Source: Helicoverpa zea (Eukaryota > Arthropoda > Insecta > Lepidoptera > Noctuidae). Taken from it: 64,000 nt of DNA. The DNA lies in NCBI RefSeq assembly GCF_022581195.2, contig NC_061455.1:2848120-2912119 (forward strand), in the 5' to 3' direction. The notes under the pieces are model-generated. The model saw only the letters and a list, made by a program, of their open reading frames with translations. It was not told where the DNA came from and ran no database searches. This document shows, piece after piece, positions 34,048 through 45,619 of the stretch (within the stretch, counting starts at the first letter, position 1; the number at the start of each line of letters is the position of its first letter). The position numbers were made by a program, and so were the translations under genes.

Positions 34048-37000
34048 CTATTACTAATAATATATTACTATTACTAATAACCGCTCTAAAAAACCTTTTC
34101 CAGGTTCTGCTCGTGAACTAACATACCTAGCCAAAAGACAAAAGCGGAGAGACAGACGATTAATAACAAGGTCCCTTTATCACCCTTCGACTACGGTACC
34201 CTAAAAACCTATACGCACGAACAAGTCACTCTATGAACCAAACATGGCAACTCAACCGGCAAATTGATTCAAAAATATACCGACAAATTGAATAGTATCA
34301 AGTGAATTACGTTCCAAAAATCTAGCGTGACCCCATGTTACATTGTTTTGTATTTTTCACGATTCATGACAAAAAAAAATGGTATTCGATTTTCGGGAGG
34401 GTTTTTTTTTCTCAGAAATAGAAGTATACAAAGTGTGTCGTTCACATTAAATTAAATACGTTAATATACTGGTCATATGTCGATTAGCACAAGGAACAAA
34501 ATACGCAGAAATAAAAAAATAAAAATTCAAACAAAGTAAATATAATAAAATATGCGGGAACTAGAACACCATATAAGAGTCAGTCGTTACAAACAACGGA
34601 AACTGTCGATTGAAAACTAACAGCTGTTAACTGGTCAACACATTCGATACTCCTAACTTTATCACTGCTTTACACATGCTGTTGTATATTATGAAAACGA
34701 AAAATTACTCCTGTGGCCAAACCAATTACTGGATCAGGTTATTTTTTTTTTACAATTCAAAGAAATAGGATTTAATGTGATTAGATATGACACACCCGAT
34801 ATAAATTTTTAATTAATCTTTTAATTTAAACTGTCCTTAAAAATCCTCCTTTTCAGTTTCCAAAGTAAAAATTACATTGCAAACAGCGTATCAAGATAAA
34901 CAAGAGGCGATATTTTATTTACAGTTTTAATTAGTGTTTATTTATCAGACTAATTATATAGCTAGTCTTAGCTGGAGGTCCGTTTTATTATAGAAATAAA
35001 AAAAAATTGTTTATGTTACGATTGCGATGCTGTCCGTTGAATTTGTAAAAGATGTGGTTGAAAATTAAATGGTTGTCGAGTTATGGTTTTTTGGTTTATA
35101 ATTTGGCTATAGTATTTTTATGTAACGATTGAAATACAAAGGAGAATTATGTTTTTTCGTTTAATAAATTTAAATACGTCACTTGATCAGTAAAGTTGAG
35201 CTCACAAACAAAAAATGCAATGATTTCAAAGTCATCATCTGACTATTAAAAGTTTGCATTTCTCGATAAATAATGTAGTGATAAGATTTAGCTTAGTATC
35301 ATGAAAAATAGCATTATAAGCTTCCAAATAAATATAAATTATTTACACACATTGCTATTTTTTTAATACTACATGTATTATACCCACTCAATGATTATTT
35401 CCCTGCTTGTTAACGTTCAAAGATGCAACAGTCGTCAATAAATAATTGTACGTATTGATCCGAACTCTGAATAATTGGGATCCAATATGTAATGGCATCC
35501 GACTGAAGCCTGCAGATTCTTTATTACATTTTAATGGAAGATATGTGTCATGTACCTATTAATTTGTATCGTATTTTATATATTATTGCTCATTATGACT
35601 GCGCATTTCCAAATGAATTTTCTGGTAAAAATGGGAAAAAATAAGTGTTGTATTATGAACAACTCTAGCTGCATCCTGATACATAGTTTGGGAGTCTTCA
35701 GAAGACAGGTAATATAAGGAGATTGTTATAAGAATCCATCAAATTGTAGTAAAGTATTTCTAAATTCAATAAAAGCAAATTCAAGTGTGAAAACCAGCTT
35801 CACACTTTCAAGATGCACAATAAAAGAAAACACTCAATTACATACTTACAAAAATTGTTTAAACAAAAAAAAAGTAAAAAAAAAACAATAACACTCAAAA
35901 TTGGAACGATTGCCGATCGAATGTCTATGGTGTGCTCTTGGTGAGAAAGCCATCAATTTCAATAAACTGCTCGAGTGAGACAAAAAATGACGCAATCAAT
36001 CATACGAGCCGTCACTTTGACGTCGCGTTTGGGGTGGCCAACGCTCCAAAAAGTTTCCCCACATCATTTTTGGGTTTAGATCAGCGAACCCACTGGAGAC
36101 GCAGTTTCTGTTGCCAGCGCATACAGAAAGAAATAAACCGGATATTTTTCTGTATAGGGCCTTCCCCTGCGCCCATAGTCGAGAGCACTACGCTTACTCA
36201 TATTTATGTTTCCATCAACTTTATGTTTATGTTTGTGAATTTTGTTGCATGCATTTATGGAACGATTTGATTGAAAATGATTGAATGATACGAAAGGTTG
36301 CGTCGTCGCCTGACCATTAATTGGCAGTCCAAAAGGCAGAATGTTGATGGGTATTATGTTTCTGTTCTTTTTACTTTGTGTGTGTTTAGTTATTTCCTTG
36401 TGTGGCGGATCCGGGTGGTTATGTGCTCTGAACTTTGGGGTGCACCATTTGTTTGTACAGAGATATTAGGTGTTATTCCGTCGATGCAATATCCCTTTTG
36501 TCATTATTTGATGGAGGGAAATTCGAAATGAATATAAAACAAGGAAATACAAAGGGTTAATTTGTTGTTTGGTGATTACTGTTTAATTGACAGCGAACCA
36601 GTGAGTCCATTCGCATAAAAATCCTATACTTTACCTATTTATTTGTGCTTGTTCTTTAAAAGGATATTATATGTTTTGTCACAGTTTGAACTGCATCTTA
36701 TTTGAAATCATCTTGACCAGTACCAACTCAAGCTCTAAACGCTGGGTAAATAGATCCTTTTTCCAACGATTAAAGCATTATGTATGTAAAACTCAATATT
36801 TCAGCATTTCTATTCTAATCATCTTATGAAAGCAATTTCCTATCCCAGTACCTAATAATTTAATAATATTGTCAACAAACTTCGCTCGAATTGTGATTCA
36901 ATTGCTTGTCTATCAATTGACTGTTCTCAATAAGCGGTAAGTACACAAATAAACAAACTATCTATAGCTAGGTAACCTACAGTATTATTACGATTATTGC

Positions 37001-38190
37001 AAATGTACTTTGGTGCCGTAAATGTTAGGCTTAGGATACACGTGCGGCGGATTCGCGAAATTATTCCGTGCACATACGATTTGTGATTGTAACGTATGCA
37101 AACTGTAATATTCAGTATTTTTTTTATTTTTGGTTAACAAAAAATTGTACGCAGATGATTCTCAGAAACCGCAATAAAATATTCTTATGGATATTTTTCC
37201 TTTCATTGAAAATTAAATTGTGAAAAATGCATTTTACCACGCAAAGAAATAAGCTTTCCAAAAATAGTAAAAAGGACTTGAAGGTGAATGCTTTAACTGG
37301 TATCGGATTTTAAAATTTCCAGCTAACAGTCGAAGCATTATACAAGTGCTCAGATAATGATGTAGATAGAGTTTAAAGGTAAAGGTAGGTAATTGTAACA
37401 CATTGTAACTATTTAGGTAATTAAAGAACTTTAGTAAATTTTATTTCAGAGGAATGCATGAAATAAAATTCAATTTATACTTAAATATATTTTTTCGTGA
37501 TTCTCTTCTCTTGTGTATCCCAGCCCTTACCATTGACCTGTACCTATATAACTAAGGAATTCCGAGTTGCAATGGAATGACAGGCTGAAGCAATAGCCGT
37601 TCACTATTATCGTATAGCGAGGGATCTATTAATAGTGAACCTTTAGTGCTAAGGCGAGTATTTGATGGCATTATATTGATGGCTATTGGTGATTGGAAAG
37701 GAAAGTACTTAGTAGGTATACAAGTATGTGCTCTGAGGTTGATATTGTATTCAGTAAATAATGGATTAGTAAAGATCTAGTCTGAATATTTAAATGAACT
37801 GATCGGTTCATTAAGAAAAAACAACATCCGAATTTAGAACCTTTGTGAGAAGTCGGTTGAAAAAAGTTAAATCGTAGAATTACAATATCACAATGCTGTC
37901 CCAAATGTCTATACCCAAAATTAGGCAGTGTCTGTAGCTGGATGGCCTCCTAGGAGTAATATTTCACAAACAAAATTTTGCCTTCACACAGCAACTAACT
38001 CCAACTTCCCCTTCATCTTACAATCTCAACAACATCCACAACGTAGAAGAAACGCAACGAAAACTCACCGCAATACCGACGTATAAAAACAATTTTGCAA
38101 AAGCATTGACCGACCCGCAACGACTATTAGCCATTACGGCGCTCTACCCAGTATGGCTTCACCCCGTTGCGCCCGACTGTACTTCCTAAG
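34048..38190. other. Non-coding DNA, 4.1 kb
   Basis: Predominantly AT-rich. A frame of 112 codons at 35932-36270 lies in GC-richer DNA but has no recognised motif or splice support. Nothing else supportable. Confidence 0.4.
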
Positions 38191-38191
38191 G

Positions 38192-38486
38192 CTTCGAGGC
38201 ATGGAGAACCAAATGACCAGCGGTGGTATTGTAAAATCGCCTGAGAAAGTAGCGCGCCAAAATGCGGGTGAGCGGGGGACGAGGAACGTTACTTTCTTCG
38301 CCCTTATACGCCCTGTAATACCAAAATTCGTTGACAAAATGTCTCAAAGAATACGAACGCTTATTTAGTTCACTCGTAACTGATCACTGGTCATGTCCTA
38401 CAGAAGGAATTTGACCTAGAAGAAGGTGTCTGACCTACCTGCATTACGGCATCTCCGCTCACCTTTCCTTACTCCGTGCTTCGAGG
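38192..38486 (+). mobile_element. hAT-like MITE, copy 2 with perfect 8-bp TSD
   Basis: CTTCGAGG at 38192-38199 and 38479-38486 brackets 38200-38478. The body starts CATGGAGAACCAAATGACC and ends CTTTCCTTACTCCGTG. It shares the internal blocks AGAAAGTAGCGCGCCAAAAT, GAATTTGACCTAGAAGAAGG and GACCTACCTGCATTA with the copy at 17933-18225. No coding capacity. Confidence 0.92.
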
Positions 38487-39030
38487 TAAGTAATGAAGCA
38501 GCCGCTTGTTTATAGTACAGTCGAGTACTGCAGCGGGGTTAATTTATTTTTGAAAAATAAACGCGAAGACTTCTACTGTGTAGTCTGGGTTTAAAAATTC
38601 GTCAGACTATATTGAATGAATAAGTCATTTGAGGTAATAGGCATGATGACAGTAATTAAAAATCATTAAAATATTATACTTATTAAATTAAAGTTGAAGC
38701 TTGGAATATAAAACGCGCATTGTTTTCTTTTTTAATAATGTGATTAATATTTATTTTTATAAAATAAAACTACGAAATAAGGCAATCCGCCATGATATCT
38801 TGAACACCAATCAGAGCGCGTGACGTCACCTTTTGGTCGACGCATTAAAAACTCGCACAAACGTCACATTTCGTATTGTAAACTTCCTCTGCGAATCTCT
38901 GTGTTTTCATTAATTAATTGTTTATAACGAGTACTATTTGAATGTAAATGTTATTAAAATCGAATATAAAATAACACGAATCATGAAGCAAGGATTGATT
39001 AGGCAAACAACGCTAATTTGCCTAGAATCG

Positions 39031-39137
39031 ATATATGCTAGGAGAGTTTTTGGCATCAAATAAAGATATCTTTAGGATGCAAAAAAGATGTATTATGTCT
39101 ATGTGTAAACTAAAAGTAACAGACAGTTGTGCACCTT
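39031..39137 (+). pseudogene. CR1-like reverse transcriptase remnant
   Basis: A short frame reads FRMQKRCIMSMCKLKVTDSC and then APLF, which aligns with the FKIQKRCIR...VTDSCKPLF block of the LINE at 7577-8407. Upstream the match decays with a frame change near 39055. It is interrupted at 39138 by the repeat below. A weak continuation (YIILE...CKNLH) may lie at about 39440-39477, after the repeat. Confidence 0.7.
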
Positions 39138-39413
39138 TTTAGGGTTCCGTACCCAAAAGGTAAAACGGGACCCTATTGTTTTCGCTCCTCTGTCCGTCCG
39201 TCCATCCGTCGGTCCATCCGTCCGTCCGTCCGTGCGTCCATGTTGGATTTTTCACAGATGATATATTTCTGTTGCCGTTATATTTGTTGTTAACAAATAC
39301 TGAAAATTTGAATCAAATAAATAATTTGGGTGGCTCCCATACAACAAACGTAATTTTTTTTATGGTACGGAACCCTTCGTGGTTAAGTCCGAGTCGCACT
39401 TGGCCGGTTTTTT
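39138..39413 (-). mobile_element. Lepidopteran GGGTTCCGTACC interspersed repeat
   Basis: Read on the minus strand it starts AAAAACCGGCCAAGTGCGACTC, contains GGGTTCCGTACC, ATTTTCAGTATTTG and a (GGAC)n microsatellite near 39190-39240, and ends GTTTTACC...GGTACGGAACCCTAAAAA. This is a very common lepidopteran repeat (recalled knowledge). It sits inside a LINE remnant. Confidence 0.75.
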
Positions 39414-39477
39414 ACCATTTAGACCTCGTACAAAACCTATATTATACTAGAATCTAGAAAACTATGTAAAAACTTAC

Positions 39478-39686
39478 ATCAAAGTGATCTTCACAAAAAT
39501 AATGGTGTGGGTAAAAAATACTGGGCAATATTGGTTTTGAATCTCGCCTTGCAAGTTTAAGCCACTTTTTTCGTATTTTTTAATGTGAGAAACCAGAGAA
39601 ACGTACACAAATAACTTAAAATGAGTTGTTATGGATGTGTTCTTACACTGGGGGACCCCACACCACTTATACACTTTCGAATTCAT
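39478..39686 (-). pseudogene. THAP-domain exon with a frameshift
   Basis: On the minus strand an ATG at 39686 opens a frame reading KVYKWCGVPQCKNTSITTHF and then LFVYV: the first Cys pair (C-x4-C) of a THAP zinc-binding domain. After a run of six A bases near 39586 the homologous track continues one frame away as RKKWLKLARRD and ends FCEDHFD, giving the C-x2-H pair and the conserved Trp. A donor, GTAAGT, follows at once. So the C2CH domain is present but split by a one-base shift. THAP domains bind DNA and occur in P-element/THAP9-type transposases and in host proteins. No following exon was found. A sequencing error in the A run could also explain the break. Confidence 0.8.
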
Positions 39687-39749
39687 ATTTAATAATACAA
39701 AAAAACTTAATTATTGAACGAGCGTTGTTTACTTGCATCTTGTCAACCC

Positions 39750-39763
39750 AAGGCGTGACGTCA
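39750..39763. promoter_or_regulatory. CRE-like TGACGTCA palindrome upstream of THAP exon
   Basis: GCGTGACGTCAC lies about 70 bp 5' of the THAP ATG on the minus strand. The same palindrome occurs at about 38821-38830. It is the consensus for CREB/ATF-type factors, but promoter activity is only inferred. Confidence 0.3.
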
Positions 39764-39829
39764 CAAGTGACGGCATGACACTGACAAGCGTTTTCGCGCC
39801 GGATTCAAAGTGGACAGAGAAAAATGCAA

Positions 39830-40587
39830 TTATTTGACAAAAAAACTTCGCATTTTTTAAAAATTAATGATTTTCCGTATAAAATAGACGTATACCTACA
39901 TCATACAAAGGAATTTAAAAATTTGTCATCATGCCTATTTGTGAAATGGTCTTGTCAATCACAATCAAAATTGTATATACAAAAATATGTTCTAAATTAT
40001 TTCACAATAAGAAAAATTAAGTACCTACAATATTGTATCCCCATCTAAAAAACAGAAAAAAAACGTGACAAATCCTCCGTAGGTTGTACAGAAATAAACT
40101 TTCTAAAACGGACGACAAAACTTTTGAAAACGTGAAGCAGTGTTCAACAAAAGACACCCAAGCCTAGCAAAAGAAAACTTGACCCAAACACGCTATGTTT
40201 ACCCCAGAGTCAACTTTGAGAGAAACAATGCAATGTTTTGTTTAACACGGCAAAAATACGTCACTACTACAATTTTATTTTTATTTGTTATTTTTTTCTC
40301 TTCCAACTGTTTTTACTTTTTATTTCGGATTTGCGAAACAAGCAAAAGGAGGGAAACGTTGTATTTATTTTGAGAATATAACAAAACAAAAGTTAATTTA
40401 AAGGGCTGCGTAGTGGAGCGTAGTTTTTGTAAATAGGATAGAATAAAATTAAAAAAGCGTACTGTCAAAATAGATCTAGATTTTGGACTAATATGCGTAA
40501 CCAACACGTAATACAATTAAATAAAATGAACCAAAAGAGTGAAACTATTAATTATTAGGTACATAATTTTCTTCGTAGAAAATCATT
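39830..40587. other. Non-coding AT-rich DNA
   Basis: Motif-free short frames only. Confidence 0.4.
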
Positions 40588-40588
40588 C

Positions 40589-40925
40589 TAAAACATTGAA
40601 CAAAAACATCCTTTCAACACTTGATTGTAAATTCAAAATAACTCGCGTTCTTTTTCGGAGTCGCTCATTTCGCTCGCGCCCCGGGGCTCTAAGGTCAAAT
40701 GTTCCGTCCATGTTTGATACTTATTTACAAGAGCTAAAATTATCTATTATTACGTTACTTTTATTCATAAAGTATCTCACTAAAGCATTAAACAAAAACA
40801 TCCTTTCAACACTTGATTGTAAATGTAAAATAACTCGCGTTCTTTTTCAGAGTCGCTCATTTCGCTCGTGCCCCGGGGCTCTAAGCTCAAATGTTCCGTC
40901 CATGTTTGATTCTTATTTACAAGGC
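40589..40925 (+). repeat. Tandem duplication, 192-bp period, 1.75 copies
   Basis: CAAAAACATCCTTTCAACAC recurs 192 bp later (40601 and 40793). It is followed in both units by TCGCGTTCTTTTTC, AGTCGCTCATTTCGCTCG, CCCCGGGGCTCTAAG and ATGTTCCGTCCATGTTTGAT. Since 192 is divisible by 3, the 196-codon plus frame (40539-41129) carries two copies of a 64-residue peptide unit. Differences include amino-acid changes, and no known domain is recognised. The minus strand of each unit also holds short frames. I treat it as a repeat, not a gene. Confidence 0.9.
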
Positions 40926-42987
40926 GGCAAAAGTAAATTACGTTCCAGCTTGGGATTGATTGTTCTCGGCAATCCCTGGAGATTGCGATTGCAAGTTGCA
41001 ATTTTATTGCGACCTCTGCTTGCCGTACTAAGAACCACACGGATCGACTTTGTGTTGTCTGATCGTTTTTTGTTTGCTATGATGATCTCAAGCTTGGCTT
41101 TCCTTGTAGCTTGGCTTGTGCTTCGGTAGTTTTGATTAGACTTTTGTTAAATAAAAAATAAGTTTTAGTTTTTTGCTGTTGTTGAACTAATTAGTCTGCG
41201 CTGTTTTTATTTCACCAGCATTCGTTGCGAACATCAAATATTTTCATTACTAACTTCTATTTATTTCAAGCAATTCAAAATAAAATTAGAAAAAAAGTAA
41301 TTAGTTGGCTCAAAAAGTCTTAAGCCAGTTACCAAAAATGGCGATAAAATAAAACCTCGAAACATCGAGCTTAATACAATTTGTTGGATAATACTCGAGC
41401 ACTCGTGGTAAAGCTGGTAAAGTCTGGCAAATGTTTCCCGCAAATAAATAAAGGTGCAGAATTTCATCTGGCATTTATAGACGTGGCTGTACTTTACGAC
41501 TTTTTTGTTGACTGTACGCGTGAATTTGCTCAGTTAATTCCTTGAAGTGGGCAAAAAACTGAGCGCATATCGTGAATCTTCAGCTTCTTATGATGAGAGA
41601 TTATTTACGTAATTGGAAATAACTGGAAATCTATAATTTCGATACGTTTTGTACTATAAAAAGAAGGGAAGATCTCAGGGGATTAAAGATTCTTTTAAAA
41701 CTGCCTTGGTTGTATCTACAAGGTGAATTTTAATTTGATTGGCAATATTTTTTCCTCAGTAACTTATATAAAAACTATAATTTATTATAAAGGCAGTTGA
41801 AATGACATGATGCTTAGTTGGAGACCAGCAACGGTATCAAAAATTATCGCTAAAATGTTACATGAAGTTAATCTGATATTGAAATCGTTAAAGGCCTACG
41901 AAAACTTTTAGTCAGTTCTTGCGTTACGTATGTAGTACAAATAATACGAGCAAGAAAACTTTTAAGTATGCGTGCTAACACAAAAACTTCAGAGCTATTG
42001 ATTGCTGTTTACATACTTCTTCTACTTTTGTGTATGGTAGAGTATGCTGTCTATTGTACTTAATATGACCAAAGTTTGTTTTGGGATGTGAACAAAATTG
42101 GGCTTATGTATCAAAAGTATTGTTCTACTGCAGGGCCACATACATACACATGTAAGTTCTACATGCATACTAGTACATGCTAAGATATTTTGCTGAATGA
42201 CAACATTTAATACGAGCTTATTTACTGTGACAAAGTTTGAGCTGTCACCTACATGACTATGTAGGTACGTTTTAGTATTACCCTTTCCGTCTCAGATTTG
42301 ACCGACCCCAGAGCTGAATAATGAATTCATCGTCCCCAGTAATGAAATCACAAAATTTTCACTTGCTACTGAAATTTAATTATGAATTCCTGAAAACCGA
42401 CGTCTGAAACGTTCGCCCAAGTTCCGTGGGAATCGTTTAATAGTTTCTTTTTGACCATTTCAAGCGTTCAAGTAATTATTTAAACTAAGTTTCGACCGTG
42501 TATTCAAAAGGAAATAGTTAATTGATTTTTCCTCAGTAGTATTCTATTTTGAGCATTTGGTTATTTAATTTTCTTGCTGGCTTTTTTAACTGCAATCTAT
42601 GCAGTATGCAATTTTTAAGCCTTTTTTAAACACTAAACTCAACAGAACAAGTCATTAGATAAAGGCATAAAAAGTAAAGTCTTTCTCACTTTAAATCTCA
42701 CACGCCTTAATGCATAGCGCAATGAAGCCAGTATTTTAAAACGAAACTTTATTAAAACGTATAAACAGCTAGGCGAGCTTTTATTAAAAAAATATTAACA
42801 TTTTAAAGCAATATTGCATAACCCATCATAAATATCTGGAAAGCTGGGGTTGTAAGCATTATTATGATATACCATACAGACTAAAAGAGGGTTAAGATTT
42901 CAACCCTGGTTTTACACAACCATCTTGGTTGGTTATACACGAAGGTATATTTGGATGTACTCCAAAAAAGTTTTTAAAATAACTAAA
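40926..42987. other. Non-coding DNA
   Basis: AT-rich. No gene, RNA or structured repeat recognised. Confidence 0.4.
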
Positions 42988-42992
42988 CTTAC

Positions 42993-43016
42993 ATTCCCAT
43001 CTGCTGAGTTTGCCAC
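42993..43016 (-). CDS. Candidate 24-nt microexon (minus strand)
   Basis: On the minus strand CCTCTAACTTTTCACTTAG is a plausible acceptor, and GTAAGTTTAG a strong donor, bounding 24 nt that start GTGGCAAACTC. In the phase set by the 32-nt exon upstream it is open and, being a multiple of three, can be included or skipped without changing the frame. It is short, so chance is a real alternative. Confidence 0.35.
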
Positions 43017-43964
43017 CTAAGTGAAAAGTTAGAGGCAAAATTACATTTCGTCAAGCCAGTAAAAAAGGTTGGTATATTTCGGCATTTCCGCGGCACGTTC
43101 GCGTTAAGAATATAAGAGGCTTAGAATAACGAAATCCGCGTGTTTTTTTATAGAATGTCGCGAGAATTTCTTGGTGGGGGTGCGTTTCAACTTTTTTCAT
43201 TCGCCACAGTATCGTTGAGTCTGAGGTGCTCAAACTGTTTTCAAGAACGTAGGCATTGTTATGTGAATTATTCACTAGAGTGCTAGTAGGTACTTCAATA
43301 TTTTTGCAGTTTATTTGTGCAACTTGTAGTACGTGTTTATAAATTATGACCACTTAAAAATACATGGAAAATTACCAGAAACATATTTTACATTTTACCA
43401 GCCTACTATTTTTTTATTTTTATTCTGCAGATTCTAAACAAAACTTTGAGCTACATTGGTTCAAACTTAAAAGCACAGGTTTGATTTCCTTGGGCGGCCC
43501 ATAACAGCTACTTATACACAGGTGGTTCCCCTTTTTCACAACTTTATGCAAAATACTATTCGACTTTAATATCTCGGGTAGGTATTACGTTTTATAAATT
43601 ACCTCGAGACGTGGCCCAAAACAAAGTTTTCGGTTCGACTTAGAAATTTTTATTCGAATGAATTAAAACTTTCTCCGGAGGCATTCGATCGGCACGAAGG
43701 TTATAAGTGTATGGTAATGTTTTCGAAAATGTTTTTGTTACGTGTTTACTGTAATAACTTAGGTTTTACAAGGGAGAGAAATTAAAATATCTTAAAGTTG
43801 ATGTTTACTTTGTGTATGTAATTGAGGTTAATGTAAATAACTGCGAATATCAAAGTCGAGGCGAAGAAGCGATTAACTTAAAATATTTTCTGAATGGTTC
43901 TTTGTATAATATCTGAAATTAACATAACTCAGATCTATGTAATATTTAGCAAAATTATACTCAC

Positions 43965-43996
43965 TTATGTGCGCCAGCTTGCCGACTTTATAAGAC
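43965..43996 (-). CDS. Candidate 32-nt microexon (minus strand)
   Basis: On the minus strand the acceptor TATATTTTCTTATGTTTCAG and the donor GTGAGTATAA bound 32 nt. Only one frame is open, encoding SYKVGKLAHI with one leading and one trailing base of split codons. The trailing phase matches the start of the 67-nt exon at 14081-14147. Such short exons are frequent in long neuronal insect genes, but the gene is unidentified. Confidence 0.45.
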
Positions 43997-44286
43997 CTGA
44001 AACATAAGAAAATATAACAATTGAAAAATCTAGCAATACTGATTTCCTACCTTCAAAGGAACTAACTACACCAACCCAAATAAATAAATAACAATTTACA
44101 GTCGGAATTGCACAAATACAATCTATCACTTCAAAAACGTAATTGTTGTCAAGCACCCGTTAGGCATAGCATGCATAACACCCAAAACATTTAATTACAA
44201 CCAACGCACGTATAATGACGCGACAAAATTTTAATTTAACACCATGTCACTTGTCACAGCGTCGTGTCAAATACATGTCCCTAGAA

Positions 44287-44603
44287 AACAGAGTAAGGAA
44301 AGACGAACGGAGATGGCATAATGCAGGTAGGTCAGGCGCCTTCTTCTCGGTCTAATTCGTACGGTGGACATGGCCAAGACGATCAGTTACCTACAAGTGA
44401 ACTAACGAGGTTTTCGGGTTCTTTGAGACATCCGTCAACGATTTTTGGTATTACAAAAAAATATCGGGTCCAAAGAAGGCGCATAAGGGCGAAAGCAGTA
44501 ACGTTCCTCGTCCCCCGTTCACTCCCATATTGGTGTGGTACTTTCTTAGGAGATTTTCCGTTATAGCACCTCCACTAGTCATTTTGTTCTCTATGTCCCT
44601 TAA
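44287..44603 (-). mobile_element. hAT-like MITE, copy 3
   Basis: On the minus strand it begins CATAGAGAACAAAATGAC (44595 inward) and ends near 44287 with a mutated CTTTCCTTACTCTGTT. Internal blocks match the copies at 17933 and 38200, including GCGCATAAGGGCGAAAG and CAGGTAGGTCAGGCGCCTTC on the plus strand. The flanks TCCCTAGA and TCCCTTAA suggest a decayed TSD. The 81-codon plus frame inside is not a gene. Confidence 0.8.
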
Positions 44604-45400
44604 AGCATTTATAATTATCATCAGCCGTCATACTGTAGCAAGAACGAAAACTGATGACAGATGCTCAGTGGAGATCAAATAATGAATAAAACGCAAGACT
44701 AAGGCGGTTTCACCCCCGTGCTAACGAGAAAAGTTGAGTTTGGCTGATACGCTACGAACCGCACATTTCACTCTTTTTGGGGTGCGTTTTTAGTGACGCG
44801 GAACTGGGTGCCTTTTTTAGTAAATGCTGGACGAATCATATTTTGGCAAACTACGTAATAAAGTACAAAGTTATTATCTGAAGACAAAATAGCTATCAAA
44901 AATTACCTACCTAGAACTTTTGCTAAAAAAAGTTCAGCATTAAAAAGCGTAGGTAAAATTATTTTGGCTAGAAGGAATTAAGAACAATACATTATTTCTC
45001 CCCACTTTTTTACCCAGAATGAGACGGCGCTATGAACTAGACACTTCCTAAGCAATACAATCTGGTGACTTTAAAATGTTATGAATGAAAATATGCAAGA
45101 ATAGCGTTTACCCAGAACGATAAAGAAAGACCCGTTTCTCTTTATTATTTTTGACAACCCGCTGCTTCCACACCGCTCCGCTTATCACCCAATCCGTCAC
45201 ACTGCCAGAATTGGCGCTCGCGACTGTCAGCGCTTCTAGTTCATCTGCCTCGTTAGAGCACAATTGCCGACGTGAAATTAAAACCACCGCCGCCCAACGT
45301 ACGTCATTGTGAAATGTTCAACGGGATCAGTTATTGTTCACAATTTGGGACCCCTTTTTGTTCATTGTAGCACAGATTAAATATGTGCAGTTGTGAAGGT
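44604..45400. other. Non-coding DNA with a GC-richer patch
   Basis: 45150-45310 is GC-richer (CCGCTCCGC, GGCGCTCGCG, ACCGCCGCC) and could be promoter-like, but no TATA, initiator or adjacent exon is evident. Confidence 0.35.
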
Positions 45401-45405
45401 ACCTT

Positions 45406-45619
45406 ACTCATCATCATCTCAGCCTTTTCCCAACTATATTGTGGTCGGCTTTAAGTCTAATCAGACGCAGCTGGGTACCAGTCTTTTACAAGAAGTGACT
45501 GCCAATCTGACCTCCTCAATCCAGTTATCCGGGCAACTCGGTACCCTTTGGTTAGACTGGTGTCAGACTTACTGGCTTATTATTACCCGTAACGACTGCC
45601 AAGGATGTTAAATGACAGG
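45406..45619 (-). mobile_element. 5'-truncated, diverged tRNA-SINE fragment
   Basis: On the minus strand it carries GGTTAGACTGG-like body words, the AAAGCCGACCACAATATAG block and an ATGATGATGAG tail. It lacks the tRNA head. It is more diverged than the copies at 4722 and 21862. No clear TSD. Confidence 0.8.

Noticed and set aside
39138..39413. CRISPR-like or satellite array from GTCC repeats
   Set aside because: It is a tetranucleotide microsatellite inside a dispersed lepidopteran repeat, with no spacers.
44321..44566. 81-codon frame as a gene
   Set aside because: It is inside a hAT-like MITE; other copies do not keep it open.
44905..44935. 12-nt microexon between AG and GTAGGT (minus)
   Set aside because: Too short and too weak to separate from chance.
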